From Pseudomonadota bacterium (GTDB taxonomy: Bacteria; Desulfobacterota; Syntrophorhabdia; Syntrophorhabdales; Syntrophorhabdaceae): a stretch of 64,000 bases of DNA. This document shows positions 26,841 to 35,967 of the stretch, piece by piece. The translations under genes were made by a program, and so were the position numbers. Where the stretch lies: contig JAPLKC010000025.1 in the NCBI GenBank assembly GCA_026388255.1, positions 1 to 64,000 on the forward strand, written 5' to 3'. Numbering within the stretch: the stretch's first letter is position 1; each line of letters starts with the position of its first letter. Under the pieces are notes generated by a model. The model was not told the origin of the DNA. It made no database searches and saw nothing but the letters and a program-made list of their open reading frames with translations.

Positions 26841-28964
26841 TTGAAAAAACGATTACACTTTTACCTTATTTCGCTTGTAGTTTTATCTGTATGTTTCATA
26901 GTTGTAGGCTATGCCATCTATATAATAAAAGATATACCATCCGTAAACGTCCTGAAGGACCTGCGCAACAAGCCCGCAAGCAGTATCTATGGCTCAAATG
27001 ATCAGCTTGTATATCTTGTTGTCCCTGACAACAGAATTTTCGTTTCATACAATAAGATTCCGAAACATGTAAAGGATGCCTTTCTGGCTGCTGAAGATGC
27101 TGAGTTTTTCAAGCATGGAGCTGTTGAGTTTCAAGGCATTGCAAGGGCATTCTGGAAAAACATTATACACGGGAGGTTTGTCCAGGGGGGCAGCACAATT
27201 ACTCAGCAGGTAATTAAGACGCTTATTCTTGGTCCTGAGAAAAGCGCATTGAGGAAGTTGAGGGAGGCTGTACTTGCATATAAACTGGAAAGGTACCTGA
27301 CAAAAGGAGAGATCCTCAACCTCTACCTGAACAATGTGTATATGGGGCATGGCGTTTATGGGGTTGAAGCTGCATCGCAGGTATATTTCGGAAAGCACAT
27401 CTGGGAAACTACGCGTGCAGAAGCAGCCCTTCTGGCCGGGATAGTACAAGCGCCTTCAAGGTATACACCTAAGAAGCATCCCGGAAATGCGCGTGTCAGG
27501 CAGGAATATGTAATTGATCAGATGTTCGAAAAAAACATGATTGACAGTAAGAGAAAGAAGGAACTGTTAGACGAGAAGATTCATATCAGAGAAGACGACG
27601 GTGTGTTTGCAGATACTTATTTTAAGGACTTTATCTTTCAATATGTTGAAGGAAAATTCGGAAAAGGCATTCTATCAAGAAAAAAACTCCAGATATATGC
27701 AACAGTGGATGGCCAGTCCCAGAAACTTGCAGAAGAAGCAGTAAAGAGAGGCTTATATCTCTATGAGCAGCGCAAAGGCAATTATGTTGTACTCTATCGC
27801 CTGGAAAGAAGAAAATGGGACGACTTTATGCGGGCAAGCGACAGGGACTTAAAGTTTGCCGGGGTTTTACCTGGAAAGACTTATTCGGTTTTGATTTCGG
27901 AAAGGCTAAAAAATGGTTATCAGGTATTTGTGGGCCATGAAAAAGGCGCTATCACGATGGATACCTTTCCATATAAACCGGGAGATATTGTAAAAGCAGT
28001 TTATAGCAGCACAGATAAAAAGAAAATCCACATTTTCCAGCCTGTCAGGAGCCTGAAGGTTGAAGGAGCATTGTTGTGTATGAATGTAAATACAGGGTAT
28101 GTGCTCGCAATGGTCGGAGGACGGGATTTTGAAAAAAGCCCTTATAACAGGGCTGTTTCCGCGAAAGTACAGTCCGGAAGCGCCTTCAAACCCTTTATCT
28201 ATCTGGCAGCTTTAAAAAAGGGATATGAACCTGATTCGGTAATCATAGATGAACCGAAGACTTATTCTTCGGGACTGGGGGGAGTATGGACACCCAGAAA
28301 TTATGACGGAAAATATGAAGGTCAGATTACTATAAAGGACGCCGTTGCATATTCAAAAAATGCTGCTACAGTCAGGCTTCTTGAGGATGTCGGCATAAGG
28401 ACTGTTAAAGAAACTATAGCTGAGCTTGGCATTGATGCTGAAATCCCCGATAACCTCTCTATTGCACTGGGCACATCAAATATGACGCTCCTTGACCTTG
28501 TGAAGGGTTTTTCCGTATTTGCAAACGGAGGATACAGGATAAAACCTATTTTTATCAGGAAGATAATTGATGAAGATGGAAACGTACTCGAAGAGAACGG
28601 GATTGAAAAACAGAGGGTTATCCCTGAAGAGATAGCCCAGAAAATGAATATGCTTTTGAAAGGGCCGGTTGAATACGGAACGGCAAAGGGGGCAACAAGA
28701 ATAGGCTATCCGATTGCAGGAAAGACCGGCACTACGAGTAATTATTATGATGCACTTTTTATGGGTTATTCACCACACATAGCCGCAGGCGTATGGGTAG
28801 GATTCGATGCAAGAACTTCCCTCGGTAAGGGAGAAAGCGGCGCCAAGGTCTGCCTACCCATCTGGATGAGCTTTATGGGGTCTGCATTGAGAAACTATCC
28901 ACCGGACGACTTTGGGCAATCCGTAGAGCCTGAGCATGAGGATACAAAAGCTCCTGAAAAGTAG
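26841..28964 (+). CDS. Class A penicillin-binding protein (PBP1A family)
   Basis: A 707-residue bifunctional murein synthase. It has an N-terminal membrane anchor (about residues 7-28). The glycosyltransferase family 51 domain has A-A-E-D-A-E-F-F-K-H near 75, G-G-S-T-I-T-Q-Q and L-Y-L-N-N-V-Y-M-G. The transpeptidase domain has S-A-F-K (SxxK), Y-S-K-N (SxN) and K-T-G-T. It polymerises lipid II and cross-links peptides in the periplasm. It starts at TTG with GAGGGG 10 bases before it. It stands alone, not in an operon with division genes. It is shorter than the enterobacterial PBP1A (about 850), lacking most of the insert domain. Confidence 0.92.
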   Translation: MKKRLHFYLISLVVLSVCFIVVGYAIYIIKDIPSVNVLKDLRNKPASSIYGSNDQLVYLVVPDNRIFVSYNKIPKHVKDAFLAAEDAEFFKHGAVEFQGIARAFWKNIIHGRFVQGGSTITQQVIKTLILGPEKSALRKLREAVLAYKLERYLTKGEILNLYLNNVYMGHGVYGVEAASQVYFGKHIWETTRAEAALLAGIVQAPSRYTPKKHPGNARVRQEYVIDQMFEKNMIDSKRKKELLDEKIHIREDDGVFADTYFKDFIFQYVEGKFGKGILSRKKLQIYATVDGQSQKLAEEAVKRGLYLYEQRKGNYVVLYRLERRKWDDFMRASDRDLKFAGVLPGKTYSVLISERLKNGYQVFVGHEKGAITMDTFPYKPGDIVKAVYSSTDKKKIHIFQPVRSLKVEGALLCMNVNTGYVLAMVGGRDFEKSPYNRAVSAKVQSGSAFKPFIYLAALKKGYEPDSVIIDEPKTYSSGLGGVWTPRNYDGKYEGQITIKDAVAYSKNAATVRLLEDVGIRTVKETIAELGIDAEIPDNLSIALGTSNMTLLDLVKGFSVFANGGYRIKPIFIRKIIDEDGNVLEENGIEKQRVIPEEIAQKMNMLLKGPVEYGTAKGATRIGYPIAGKTGTTSNYYDALFMGYSPHIAAGVWVGFDARTSLGKGESGAKVCLPIWMSFMGSALRNYPPDDFGQSVEPEHEDTKAPEK

Positions 28965-29034
28965 GTTCCGCTGGTTTGTTATTGCGATCAATGCAACAAA
29001 GGTCGCAAGCCTGCTTTGCTTGCCGTTGAAGACC

Positions 29035-29154
29035 TTTGCAAAACTCTAAAAATGCCTCTATACCGGTGAAAACCGGTATCCAGAAGTAATTGAATTCACT
29101 TGATTTCGGCTTCCGCCGGAATGACAGGAAACGGCGGCAGGGTACTTTTGCAAA
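29035..29154. repeat. MITE-like repeat with 9-bp terminal inverted repeats
   Basis: A 120-base block between TTTGCAAAA (29035-29043) and TTTTGCAAA (29146-29154), which are exact reverse complements. It holds the palindromes ATACCGGT-gaaa-ACCGGTAT (29060-29079) and TTCCG-c-CGGAA (29111-29121). The CCGCCGGAATGACA-like core is a common dispersed intergenic repeat in deltaproteobacterial and related genomes. No gene in 28965-29168. Confidence 0.6.
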
Positions 29155-29168
29155 TGTATCTGCTGGAA

Positions 29169-29615
29169 TTATACGTATTTTCCCGCGATATAATCGCTTA
29201 ACTGTTCTATGAGCTTCTCCTGTTCGGCTACCTTACCCTTAACAACATCGCCTATTGATATGAGACCTAAAAATTTATCACCATCAAAAACCGGGAGGTG
29301 CCTTATACGCTTGCCGGTTATAATTACCATACAATCATCAATGGTATTATCAAGTTTTACAGTGTACATACTTGACATTGGGGTCATAATCTCTTCCACG
29401 GGGGTTTCCCTTGAAGTCTTACCTTTCAGGATGATCTTCCTGGCATAGTCCCTCTCTGAGATAATGCCGGCCACTTTCCCGTTATCATCCATTACCATCA
29501 CTGCGCCGATTTCTTTTTCTCCCATAAGCTTCAATGCCTCAAAAACAGTCGCTTTTGAAGAAACAGACCATACATCTTTGGATTTAATTTTCAGAATTTC
29601 TTTTACTGTTCTCAT
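29169..29615 (-). CDS. Paired CBS-domain protein
   Basis: A 148-residue protein made only of two CBS repeats. The first ends in V-A-G-I-I-S-E-R-D-Y-A; the second has H-L-P-V-F-D and L-G-L-I-S-I-G-D-V-V. The pair forms a Bateman module that binds adenosine nucleotides such as AMP, ATP or SAM. Stand-alone members are presumed regulatory sensors with unknown partners. Monocistronic, divergent from the helicase gene. Confidence 0.88.
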   Translation of the reverse strand: MRTVKEILKIKSKDVWSVSSKATVFEALKLMGEKEIGAVMVMDDNGKVAGIISERDYARKIILKGKTSRETPVEEIMTPMSSMYTVKLDNTIDDCMVIITGKRIRHLPVFDGDKFLGLISIGDVVKGKVAEQEKLIEQLSDYIAGKYV

Positions 29616-29854
29616 CTTTTGCCTCCACTTAATAAATTATTGTAAAATTGTTGATTGTCATATAATTATATTGAACAATATATAGCGGAAAAGGCTGCCA
29701 CGCAAGTAATATTTTAAAAAACGTAAGGCGTCTGATATTTATGGTAGCCAATCATCAGGTTATGTTTTCATAATAACTTAAAATATATAAGTTTAAACCT
29801 GCGGCTGCCAATTTTCCCCAATAACCTGCAATTTACCTCCAATAAATGATAACC

Positions 29855-29884
29855 TTTGCAATACCTCATAATAAGTGGTATAAT
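29855..29884 (+). promoter_or_regulatory. Sigma-70 promoter of the DEAD-box helicase gene
   Basis: TTTGCA (29855-29860), an 18-base spacer, then a perfect TATAAT (29879-29884). This leaves a leader of about 95 bases before the ATG at 29988. Such leaders are usual for cold-inducible RNA helicase genes, but no cold-box was identified. Confidence 0.6.
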
Positions 29885-29987
29885 ACTCAGTGTTGTGTTT
29901 TCAATTTATTCGCTTTTTCCATCACTTTTAACCAAATACGGATAATCTGATTCACGGCCAAAATCAAAAATAGAAGAAGGAATTATT

Positions 29988-31397
29988 ATGGCAGTAGAAA
30001 AGTTTGAAGATCTTTTGTTATCAAAAGAATTGCGCAGGGCAGTTCAAGACCTCGGTTTTGAAGAAATGACACCCATTCAGGCAAAGGCAATTCCTTTCAT
30101 CATTGAGGGGAGAGATATCATAGGACAGGCACAGACAGGGACAGGAAAGACACTCGCATTCGGCCTCCCTATATTGGAGTCAATCCATCCTAAGATAAAA
30201 AAAGTACAGGCTATCATTCTCTGTCCAACAAGAGAACTTGCTATCCAGGTTGCAGAGGAAATGAAAAGGGCTCTTAAATACAAAAAAGACATTACTATAT
30301 TGTCCGTATATGGCGGGCAGCCCATAGAAAGACAGATATCTACCCTCAGGGCAGGAGCTCATGTCGTTATAGGCACACCGGGCCGTACCATAGATCATAT
30401 CAACAGGGGTACCTTAAAACTCGATAATGTAAAGACAGTTGTTCTTGATGAAGCGGATGAAATGCTGAATATGGGTTTCATTGACGATGTAGAAACTATA
30501 CTCCGGAGTGTTCCCTCTGAACGGCAGACACTCCTTTTTTCAGCGACAATGCCCAAACCTATTTTAGAACTAACCAAAAAATATCAAAAGTCGCCGGAGT
30601 ATGTCAGGGTTGTTCCAAGACAGTTGACTGTTCCTAATGTAGAACAGTCTTATATTGAAGTAAAAGAGGCAACAAAACTTGATGTCCTGTGTCGTATCAT
30701 TGATATGAACGGTTTTAAATCTTCCCTTGTCTTTTGCAATATGAAAAGAAGGGTTGATGAAGTAGTTATGCACCTTGAGGCACGAGGTTACCTTGTTCAG
30801 GGTATCCACGGTGATATGACACAGCCCCAGAGGATACATGCCATGGAAAGGTTTAAGCGTAATCATACAGAAATCCTTGTGGCTACAGACGTTGCAGCAA
30901 GAGGGATCGACATAGAGAATATTGAAGCTGTTTTTAATTACGACATCCCACAGGATGATGAGTATTATGTCCATCGTATCGGCAGAACCGCCCGTGCCGG
31001 GAAAAATGGACAGGCATTTACCTTTGTCGTAGGTAGAGAAATCTATAAGCTCAGAGATATTGAATCTTATGCTGCGACAAAAATTTCCCGCAGACCAATA
31101 CCTACGCTTGATGATGTGGAAGAGGTAAAAACCATGGCGTTCCTCGACAAGGTAAAGGACATTCTCGATAAAGGCAATCTCGAACGATATGAGCATCTGA
31201 TTGAGCCGCTTCTTAAAGAGGACTATACCTCCTTAGATATTGCAACAGCACTTCTCAAGATGACCATGGATGAAGAAGGTAAAGAGTATAGGGAACATAA
31301 AGATTTTCCGCAGGCAACCGAGAGTAAGTTTAAAAACGAACGCACTTCATTTTCAAGAAAAAAAACGAGCGGAAGGAACAGAGGGCGTAGATACTGA
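29988..31397 (+). CDS. deaD: DEAD-box ATP-dependent RNA helicase
   Basis: 469 residues. The Q motif is T-P-I-Q near 26-29, followed by motif I A-Q-T-G-T-G-K-T, Ia P-T-R-E-L-A, II D-E-A-D, III S-A-T, V A-R-G-I-D and VI H-R-I-G-R-T-A-R, all present. The C-terminal extension after about 370 is short, helical and ends in a basic R-K-K-T-S-G-R-N-R-G-R-R-Y tail for RNA binding. It lacks the long RNA-binding domain of E. coli DeaD and is closer to CshA/RhlE size. Roles are RNA unwinding in ribosome assembly and decay. A good AAGGA site precedes the ATG. Confidence 0.9.
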   Translation: MAVEKFEDLLLSKELRRAVQDLGFEEMTPIQAKAIPFIIEGRDIIGQAQTGTGKTLAFGLPILESIHPKIKKVQAIILCPTRELAIQVAEEMKRALKYKKDITILSVYGGQPIERQISTLRAGAHVVIGTPGRTIDHINRGTLKLDNVKTVVLDEADEMLNMGFIDDVETILRSVPSERQTLLFSATMPKPILELTKKYQKSPEYVRVVPRQLTVPNVEQSYIEVKEATKLDVLCRIIDMNGFKSSLVFCNMKRRVDEVVMHLEARGYLVQGIHGDMTQPQRIHAMERFKRNHTEILVATDVAARGIDIENIEAVFNYDIPQDDEYYVHRIGRTARAGKNGQAFTFVVGREIYKLRDIESYAATKISRRPIPTLDDVEEVKTMAFLDKVKDILDKGNLERYEHLIEPLLKEDYTSLDIATALLKMTMDEEGKEYREHKDFPQATESKFKNERTSFSRKKTSGRNRGRRY

Positions 31398-31524
31398 TCA
31401 CATTGCCTTAGCAATCACCGAGTATCCACATGAAGTATATGATTTTTATCTGATCCGGGTAAATCACATAATATCAATTAATTTGATTATTCCCACATAG
31501 CTAAAGTCGCCCTGGGCTTATTCA

Positions 31525-31740
31525 TCAGGTAGGGGCGTGTATTCGTACAAAAATGTCCTTTCTCTTCTTCAATTTATTGACATGTTGTTTTACTGGCGAA
31601 TAAGATCCGGCAAAACCTGCTGCTGCCAATTCTTCATGGATTTTTACTACGTTTAAGCCTCCTTCGAGCATACTCAGTATCTTCTCCTTATGGGGATCAA
31701 GGATGCTTTCTCTTTCTTTTATATAGGGAACTCCATTCTT
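31525..31740 (-). pseudogene. IS21-type transposase (IstA) remnant
   Basis: An open frame of about 71 codons on the minus strand between two stops, with no proper start. It reads V-P-Y-I-K-E-R-E-S-I-L-D-P-H-K-E, then A-G-F-A-G-S-Y-S-P-V-K. This matches the N-terminal region of IS21 IstA just before its helix-turn-helix and the start of the catalytic domain; the rest of the transposase and IstB are gone. The surrounding 31398-32007 holds no other gene I can support. Confidence 0.6.
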
Positions 31741-32007
31741 TTATATCATTGATAACTTTAGTCTATGGTTTTCCAGTAAGGAAGGATTGTATCTGGTTCG
31801 TACACCTGATTTATTATATTCCTGCTATGGAATTTATTCTGCCTTTGAGGGGTGTAACAATTAAAGAGGGGCGGTAAGACAGGTTCTTTTATTTGGAAGG
31901 GGTCAAGGGTATTGACTGCGCAGCTAATAGTAAAGAGATTGTAATAGTCTATTTTAAGATGTTTTATTAAGCTTATCCGTGGATACTTTGAAAAAGAGGA
32001 GGTCAGG

Positions 32008-32133
32008 ATGAATAGGGTTATTTTTTTAGGTACACTGCTATGCATATTTTGCTATGCATTCCCTTTGTCAGCACAGGATTGCAGCAAAGCTGATAAATCT
32101 TCTTTGGATAGATACTTGAAGAGAATAATTTGA
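32008..32133 (+). CDS. Small putative secreted peptide (41 aa)
   Basis: ATG with an excellent GAGGAGG site 6 bases before it. The peptide starts M-N-R-V-I-F-L-G-T-L-L-C-I-F-C-Y-A-F, a convincing signal peptide, with a likely cut after P-L-S-A. The mature part would be only about 20 residues, Q-D-C-S-K-A-D-K-S and so on, ending in L-K-R-I-I. It could be a real small exported peptide or the intact 5' end of a longer periplasmic protein that has decayed; the downstream 27 bases do not continue it. No family recognised. Confidence 0.45.
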   Translation: MNRVIFLGTLLCIFCYAFPLSAQDCSKADKSSLDRYLKRII

Positions 32134-32160
32134 AGAGTAATCCAAGATAATTAATTGGAA

Positions 32161-32892
32161 TCATGTAACTTTTCCGACCAGTGGCAAGCTGTCATCTTTC
32201 AGATCGCTCTTATCAAAATCTGCATAATACGATATATAAGTGAAACCTGCCTTTTTCAGTGCCATATCCAGCTCATGTTTTCTTAAGGGATACAGAAGGA
32301 TTATGTTTTCTATAACTCTATTAGATTCTTTAACAGTCAATACAGTCCTGAACTCAATGAGATTATTAATACCATCGTATTCGTAGTATCGTTCAAATGT
32401 AATGGTATTGTTTTCAATCAGCGGCAGAGATTTGATATTGTGGTCCAGAATATGGTCGTAATTGAGGATCTGAAAAAGAAACGCGCCGTCATCTTTTAAT
32501 ATCTTCTTTACCTGTTTACAGAAGTTATCTATCTCTGGGAGGCTGGTTAAATGGACAAGGGTATTGCCGAAGCAGAGAACTATATCAAATAAGGGTATAT
32601 TAAAATGCTCTGTGACTCTTTTCATATCCATACCGATAAAGGAAACAGGGTTATCTTTGTTTATTTTTTCTCTGGCCTTACAAAGCATCTTTTCGTCAGT
32701 ATCAATACCGATGACTTGCAGACCCATATCAGCGAAAGCTATTGCAAGGTCTCCTGTACCACAACCTATATCTAATACAGATCTATTCTCACATGGTTCT
32801 TTGATGCAGCTTTTAACAAAATCAATCTGATTTCTGTTGAATGGAAAGATGGAGTCATAGTAATCTGCAATTTTTGAATAGAAAGGCATCAT
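32161..32892 (-). CDS. SAM-dependent class I methyltransferase
   Basis: 243 residues. It has motif I V-L-D-I-G-C-G-T-G-D-L-A-I-A near 40-53, an acidic residue after beta-2 in G-I-D-T-D-E-K-M, and F-D-I-V-L-C-F-G-N-T-L as motif II. A small-molecule methyltransferase core with a C-terminal beta-strand cap; the acceptor is unknown. It lies 13 bases downstream of the HAD gene, likely one transcript. Confidence 0.85.
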   Translation of the reverse strand: MMPFYSKIADYYDSIFPFNRNQIDFVKSCIKEPCENRSVLDIGCGTGDLAIAFADMGLQVIGIDTDEKMLCKAREKINKDNPVSFIGMDMKRVTEHFNIPLFDIVLCFGNTLVHLTSLPEIDNFCKQVKKILKDDGAFLFQILNYDHILDHNIKSLPLIENNTITFERYYEYDGINNLIEFRTVLTVKESNRVIENIILLYPLRKHELDMALKKAGFTYISYYADFDKSDLKDDSLPLVGKVT

Positions 32893-32905
32893 GTATAGAG
32901 TATCA

Positions 32906-33433
32906 CTATTCTTTCAGGAAATGAAGTACCTCTGGCAGATTATAAAACAGAGGATAGTCTTCATGTTCATTCCATGGCATCTTCAACCCGGTACCTATAA
33001 TGCCAGCATTGGTAGCTTTCTCTAATGTAAATGGACTATCATCAACAATGGCCCAACATTCATTAAAAAGGACCGTCTTGTCGTAGCTGAGATGGATTTC
33101 GTCGAATATAAGACTATGCTGTTTTAACCATTTTATCGTAGCACCAAGCGTTCCTTTCTCCCTGTGGCTTGCGATGATGATATGAATATCAAGTTCTTTC
33201 AGTGATGTCAGAAACGATTGTGCATCCTGATAGGGAAGAAACCGTTCCTGATCCATATGGATGCTTTTAATGATGGAGTAAAATGTTTGTGAAGAAACAT
33301 AAGCTTTCCAGAAATCGAAGACATACCATTCCTTTGGTGGTGCAACAGCAGTGTTTACCTTTCTTATCCGCTCATAGAGAACAGTGGCAAAATCCCATAA
33401 TGTGTTATCAATATCGACAATGATTTTTTTCAC
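32906..33433 (-). CDS. HAD phosphatase, 5'(3')-deoxyribonucleotidase-like
   Basis: 175 residues. HAD motif I is V-D-I-D-N-T-L-W-D (nucleophile and acid-base Asp), motif II is I-I-A-S-H-R-E and motif III/IV is I-V-D-D-S-P-F. The size and the N-T-L-W-D-F start fit the NT5C/YqfW-like nucleotidase branch, which removes phosphate from deoxynucleoside monophosphates. Substrate by family only. Confidence 0.8.
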   Translation of the reverse strand: MKKIIVDIDNTLWDFATVLYERIRKVNTAVAPPKEWYVFDFWKAYVSSQTFYSIIKSIHMDQERFLPYQDAQSFLTSLKELDIHIIIASHREKGTLGATIKWLKQHSLIFDEIHLSYDKTVLFNECWAIVDDSPFTLEKATNAGIIGTGLKMPWNEHEDYPLFYNLPEVLHFLKE

Positions 33434-33685
33434 AGGGCTTATTATATACCATAAAATTCTGTTGCTAAAAGGGTGAATTGCTTATCATCTGAAATACAAC
33501 AATGGGATTTTTACTGCCGCCCATTATTATTTAAGGATAGAGTATGATGATATATTCGGAGAGCGGCAGAATAGTATTTGTTGATCCTTGAAGACAGTAT
33601 TTCATACTTATCAGATAAAACTCTGTAAATAATCGTTAGTATATTTGCTTCTACTCTCTCCGGGGTAATTTGAAAATTTCTGTTT

Positions 33686-33742
33686 CGGCACCAGATTGTG
33701 CCGGTAGATATATAAGAATTCTATTTTCTACTGATACCGGCA
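33686..33742. promoter_or_regulatory. Overlapping alternative stem-loops upstream of rpoD
   Basis: The segment GTGCCGGTA (33698-33706) can pair with upstream CGGCAC (33686-33691) or with downstream TACCGGCA (33735-33742), but not with both. This is an attenuator-like layout in the 570-base gap before rpoD. The rest of the gap is AT-rich and holds no gene. Whether it is transcribed is unknown. Confidence 0.4.
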
Positions 33743-33899
33743 AAAGGTCTTATATATGAATTCTTACCGATAACAATCTATCCCGAAAAAGATATATAAT
33801 GTCTTCTATATTCTCCTTTCCCGCTTTTCTATATATGGGAAAGTAGAGAACAGGTGTCCTGCTTATGGCGAGAAAAGACAGGTGGTGAATTAAACTGCC

Positions 33900-33929
33900 T
33901 TGACGCAAGGCAAACAGGTATTGTATTAT
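33900..33929 (+). promoter_or_regulatory. Sigma-70 promoter of rpoD
   Basis: TTGACG (33900-33905), an 18-base spacer, then TATTAT (33924-33929), leaving a leader of about 70 bases before the rpoD ATG. Confidence 0.6.
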
Positions 33930-34006
33930 ATGTATAAATAAAATTAGGTACATAAATTGAAAAGCCCTTTTCAAGCAAAAGGACATTTTTACTTTTGGAG
34001 TTAATA

Positions 34007-35521
34007 ATGACAATAAAGAATTCCGCTGAGATCAAGCAACTGATGGACATAGGAATGGAGAAGGGCTTTCTTACGTCCGATGAAATTAACGACCTCCTCC
34101 CTCGGAATGTCTTTTCTCCCGAAGATATTGAAGATGTATGCGACTTTCTTTCAGAATCTGATATCGACATAGTCGAAACTATGCAAGAGAAGGTTGAATC
34201 ACATGATGATGTGAGCGCTGATTGGGGAGAAACTGAAAAGTTACCTTCAGAAAGAGCCGATAACATAATATGGGCCTATTTAAGGGATATCGGGCGTGTA
34301 TCACTGCTCACACCCGATGAAGAACACCGGATAGCAAAAAAGATAGAAGAAGGTGAAAGAAAGGCAAGGAACATCTTGTTTGAGCTACCCCAGGCAGTGG
34401 ATGAGCTTTTGAAAATCAGTCAGCAACTGAAGGAAGAGACCGTAAACATAGCAGACGTGATCAACAGTATCGACAAAATGAACTATACGCAAAAAGATGA
34501 GGAGAAATATAAGAAACAAACCATATCCTCCATTAAAAACATAAAAAATCTTCATGAGAAAAAGGAAGAAATCAAAAGCAAACTGCTTGGAGCGGATGAA
34601 ACAAGCACGAAGGAACTCAGGAAAGACCTGAAGATGATCGGAAACAAGACAGAAGAAATCCTGCTTAATCTCAAACTCAACAAGAAGATTCTCGTAGAAA
34701 TCATCAGAAAGATAGCGCAACAGATGAAGTTCATGGACGATGGCGAGGCGAGGATTGTAAAGCATAAATTGATGGAACTCAGCGAAATTGATAACAAACT
34801 GAAGATTGTCAAAAACAGGCTTGTTCAGGCAAACCTGAGACTTGTCATTAATATTGCCAAGAAACACATGAACAGGGGTCTTTCCTTCCTCGACCTTATT
34901 CAGGAAGGGAACATGGGCATCATGAAGGCTGCTGAAAAATATGATTATCAGAAAGGCTACAAGTTTTCTACATACTCAACGTGGTGGATCAGGCAGGCTA
35001 TGACAAGGGCAATTGCAGATTACGCACGTACCATCAGGGTACCGGTCCATATACTTGAAACCACAAATAAGATCAGCAAGGTGACTATAGCCCTCTTCCA
35101 GGAGCTGGGGAGAGACCCGAATCTCGAAGAAATTTCACTTAAAGTCGGACTCCCCCTGGAGAAAGTCAGAAAGATCATGAAGATTTCTAATGGGACCGTA
35201 TCAATCGAAACTCCTATCGGAGATGATGAGTCCAAACTCGGTGATTTCATCGCAGATCCAAAAGCCTCTTCGCCTTTTATGGAGTTCGTAGGTATCTCTC
35301 TCAAGGAAGAGATATACAAAGTTTTGTCAACCCTTACTCCGAGAGAAGAAAAGGTTATCAGGATGAGGCTCGGTATCGGCGAGAAGACCGATTCTACTTT
35401 AGAAGAAGTGGGTGATGTCTTTGGGCTTACCCGTGAACGTATACGTCAGATTGAGGCCAAAGCCCTGAGAAAGCTGCAACACCCGTCAAGGCGAAAAAGA
35501 CTGGAGAGCTTTCAGGAATAA
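34007..35521 (+). CDS. rpoD: Primary sigma factor RpoD (sigma-70)
   Basis: About 504 residues. Region 1.2 is near 83-115 ([12 protein letters not shown]). A short non-conserved region is followed by regions 2.1-2.4 ([30 protein letters not shown]). Region 3 follows, then region 4 with [13 protein letters not shown] as the -35 recognition helix. The protein is shorter than most proteobacterial RpoD (about 590-615), mainly from a reduced region 1.1/non-conserved segment, but all core regions are intact. The ATG at 34007 (GGAG upstream) is preferred over the TTG at 33995. A strong terminator follows. It stands without the dnaG neighbour common in other bacteria. Confidence 0.93.
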   Translation: MTIKNSAEIKQLMDIGMEKGFLTSDEINDLLPRNVFSPEDIEDVCDFLSESDIDIVETMQEKVESHDDVSADWGETEKLPSERADNIIWAYLRDIGRVSLLTPDEEHRIAKKIEEGERKARNILFELPQAVDELLKISQQLKEETVNIADVINSIDKMNYTQKDEEKYKKQTISSIKNIKNLHEKKEEIKSKLLGADETSTKELRKDLKMIGNKTEEILLNLKLNKKILVEIIRKIAQQMKFMDDGEARIVKHKLMELSEIDNKLKIVKNRLVQANLRLVINIAKKHMNRGLSFLDLIQEGNMGIMKAAEKYDYQKGYKFSTYSTWWIRQAMTRAIADYARTIRVPVHILETTNKISKVTIALFQELGRDPNLEEISLKVGLPLEKVRKIMKISNGTVSIETPIGDDESKLGDFIADPKASSPFMEFVGISLKEEIYKVLSTLTPREEKVIRMRLGIGEKTDSTLEEVGDVFGLTRERIRQIEAKALRKLQHPSRRKRLESFQE

Positions 35522-35563
35522 ACAAGCTGTGAAATGTTAGCGATTAGTATAAAGCTGATACAA

Positions 35564-35594
35564 CTCCCTGATTTTTTCAGGGGGTTTTTGTTTG
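35564..35594 (+). terminator. Rho-independent terminator after rpoD
   Basis: Stem CCCTGA (35566-35571) with TCAGGG (35577-35582), loop of T, followed by GGTTTTTGTTTG. Located 45 bases after the rpoD stop. Confidence 0.75.
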
Positions 35595-35967
35595 TCATTA
35601 TTTTTTATCCTGCTTTTCCCGGAACAGAAGGAAACAGCCCAATAGCTTTTTTTATAAAACAAGGGGCACCCAGAGTTGATTGGCTCGCAAAAACATCACG
35701 GGCTTCATTTTTATTCCGCCTCACAAGGTTGCTGCGGGCTTCATGCCATAAATGGCTATGGGTACCCCTTCTTAATATAGTAATAGCACATGAAATATAT
35801 ATGTCAAGCTCCTCCTGTACAATGCCCCACAAACACGATTTTAAGCTGTTATCATCCATATCGACAACTATTTTTTGCATAAGGTTTTAGTATACCAAAA
35901 GCATTTCAAATCTTTTAGCGACACCATCTATGGCAACAAGAACAAAGTCCTTGCCGCTAATAAATTA
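35595..35967. other. Gene-poor stretch with imperfect inverted repeat
   Basis: A 91-codon open frame exists on the minus strand (35605-35880), but it has no recognisable domain and no ribosome site. The block is bounded by GGGGCACCC (35664) and GGGTACCCC (about 35760), near-perfect complements, and has CGGGCTTCAT twice. It looks like a short repeat element or decayed sequence rather than a gene. Confidence 0.4.

Noticed and set aside
35605-35880. 91-codon minus-strand open frame after rpoD
   Set aside because: No family, no ribosome site, and it overlaps an imperfect inverted repeat. Treated as non-coding.
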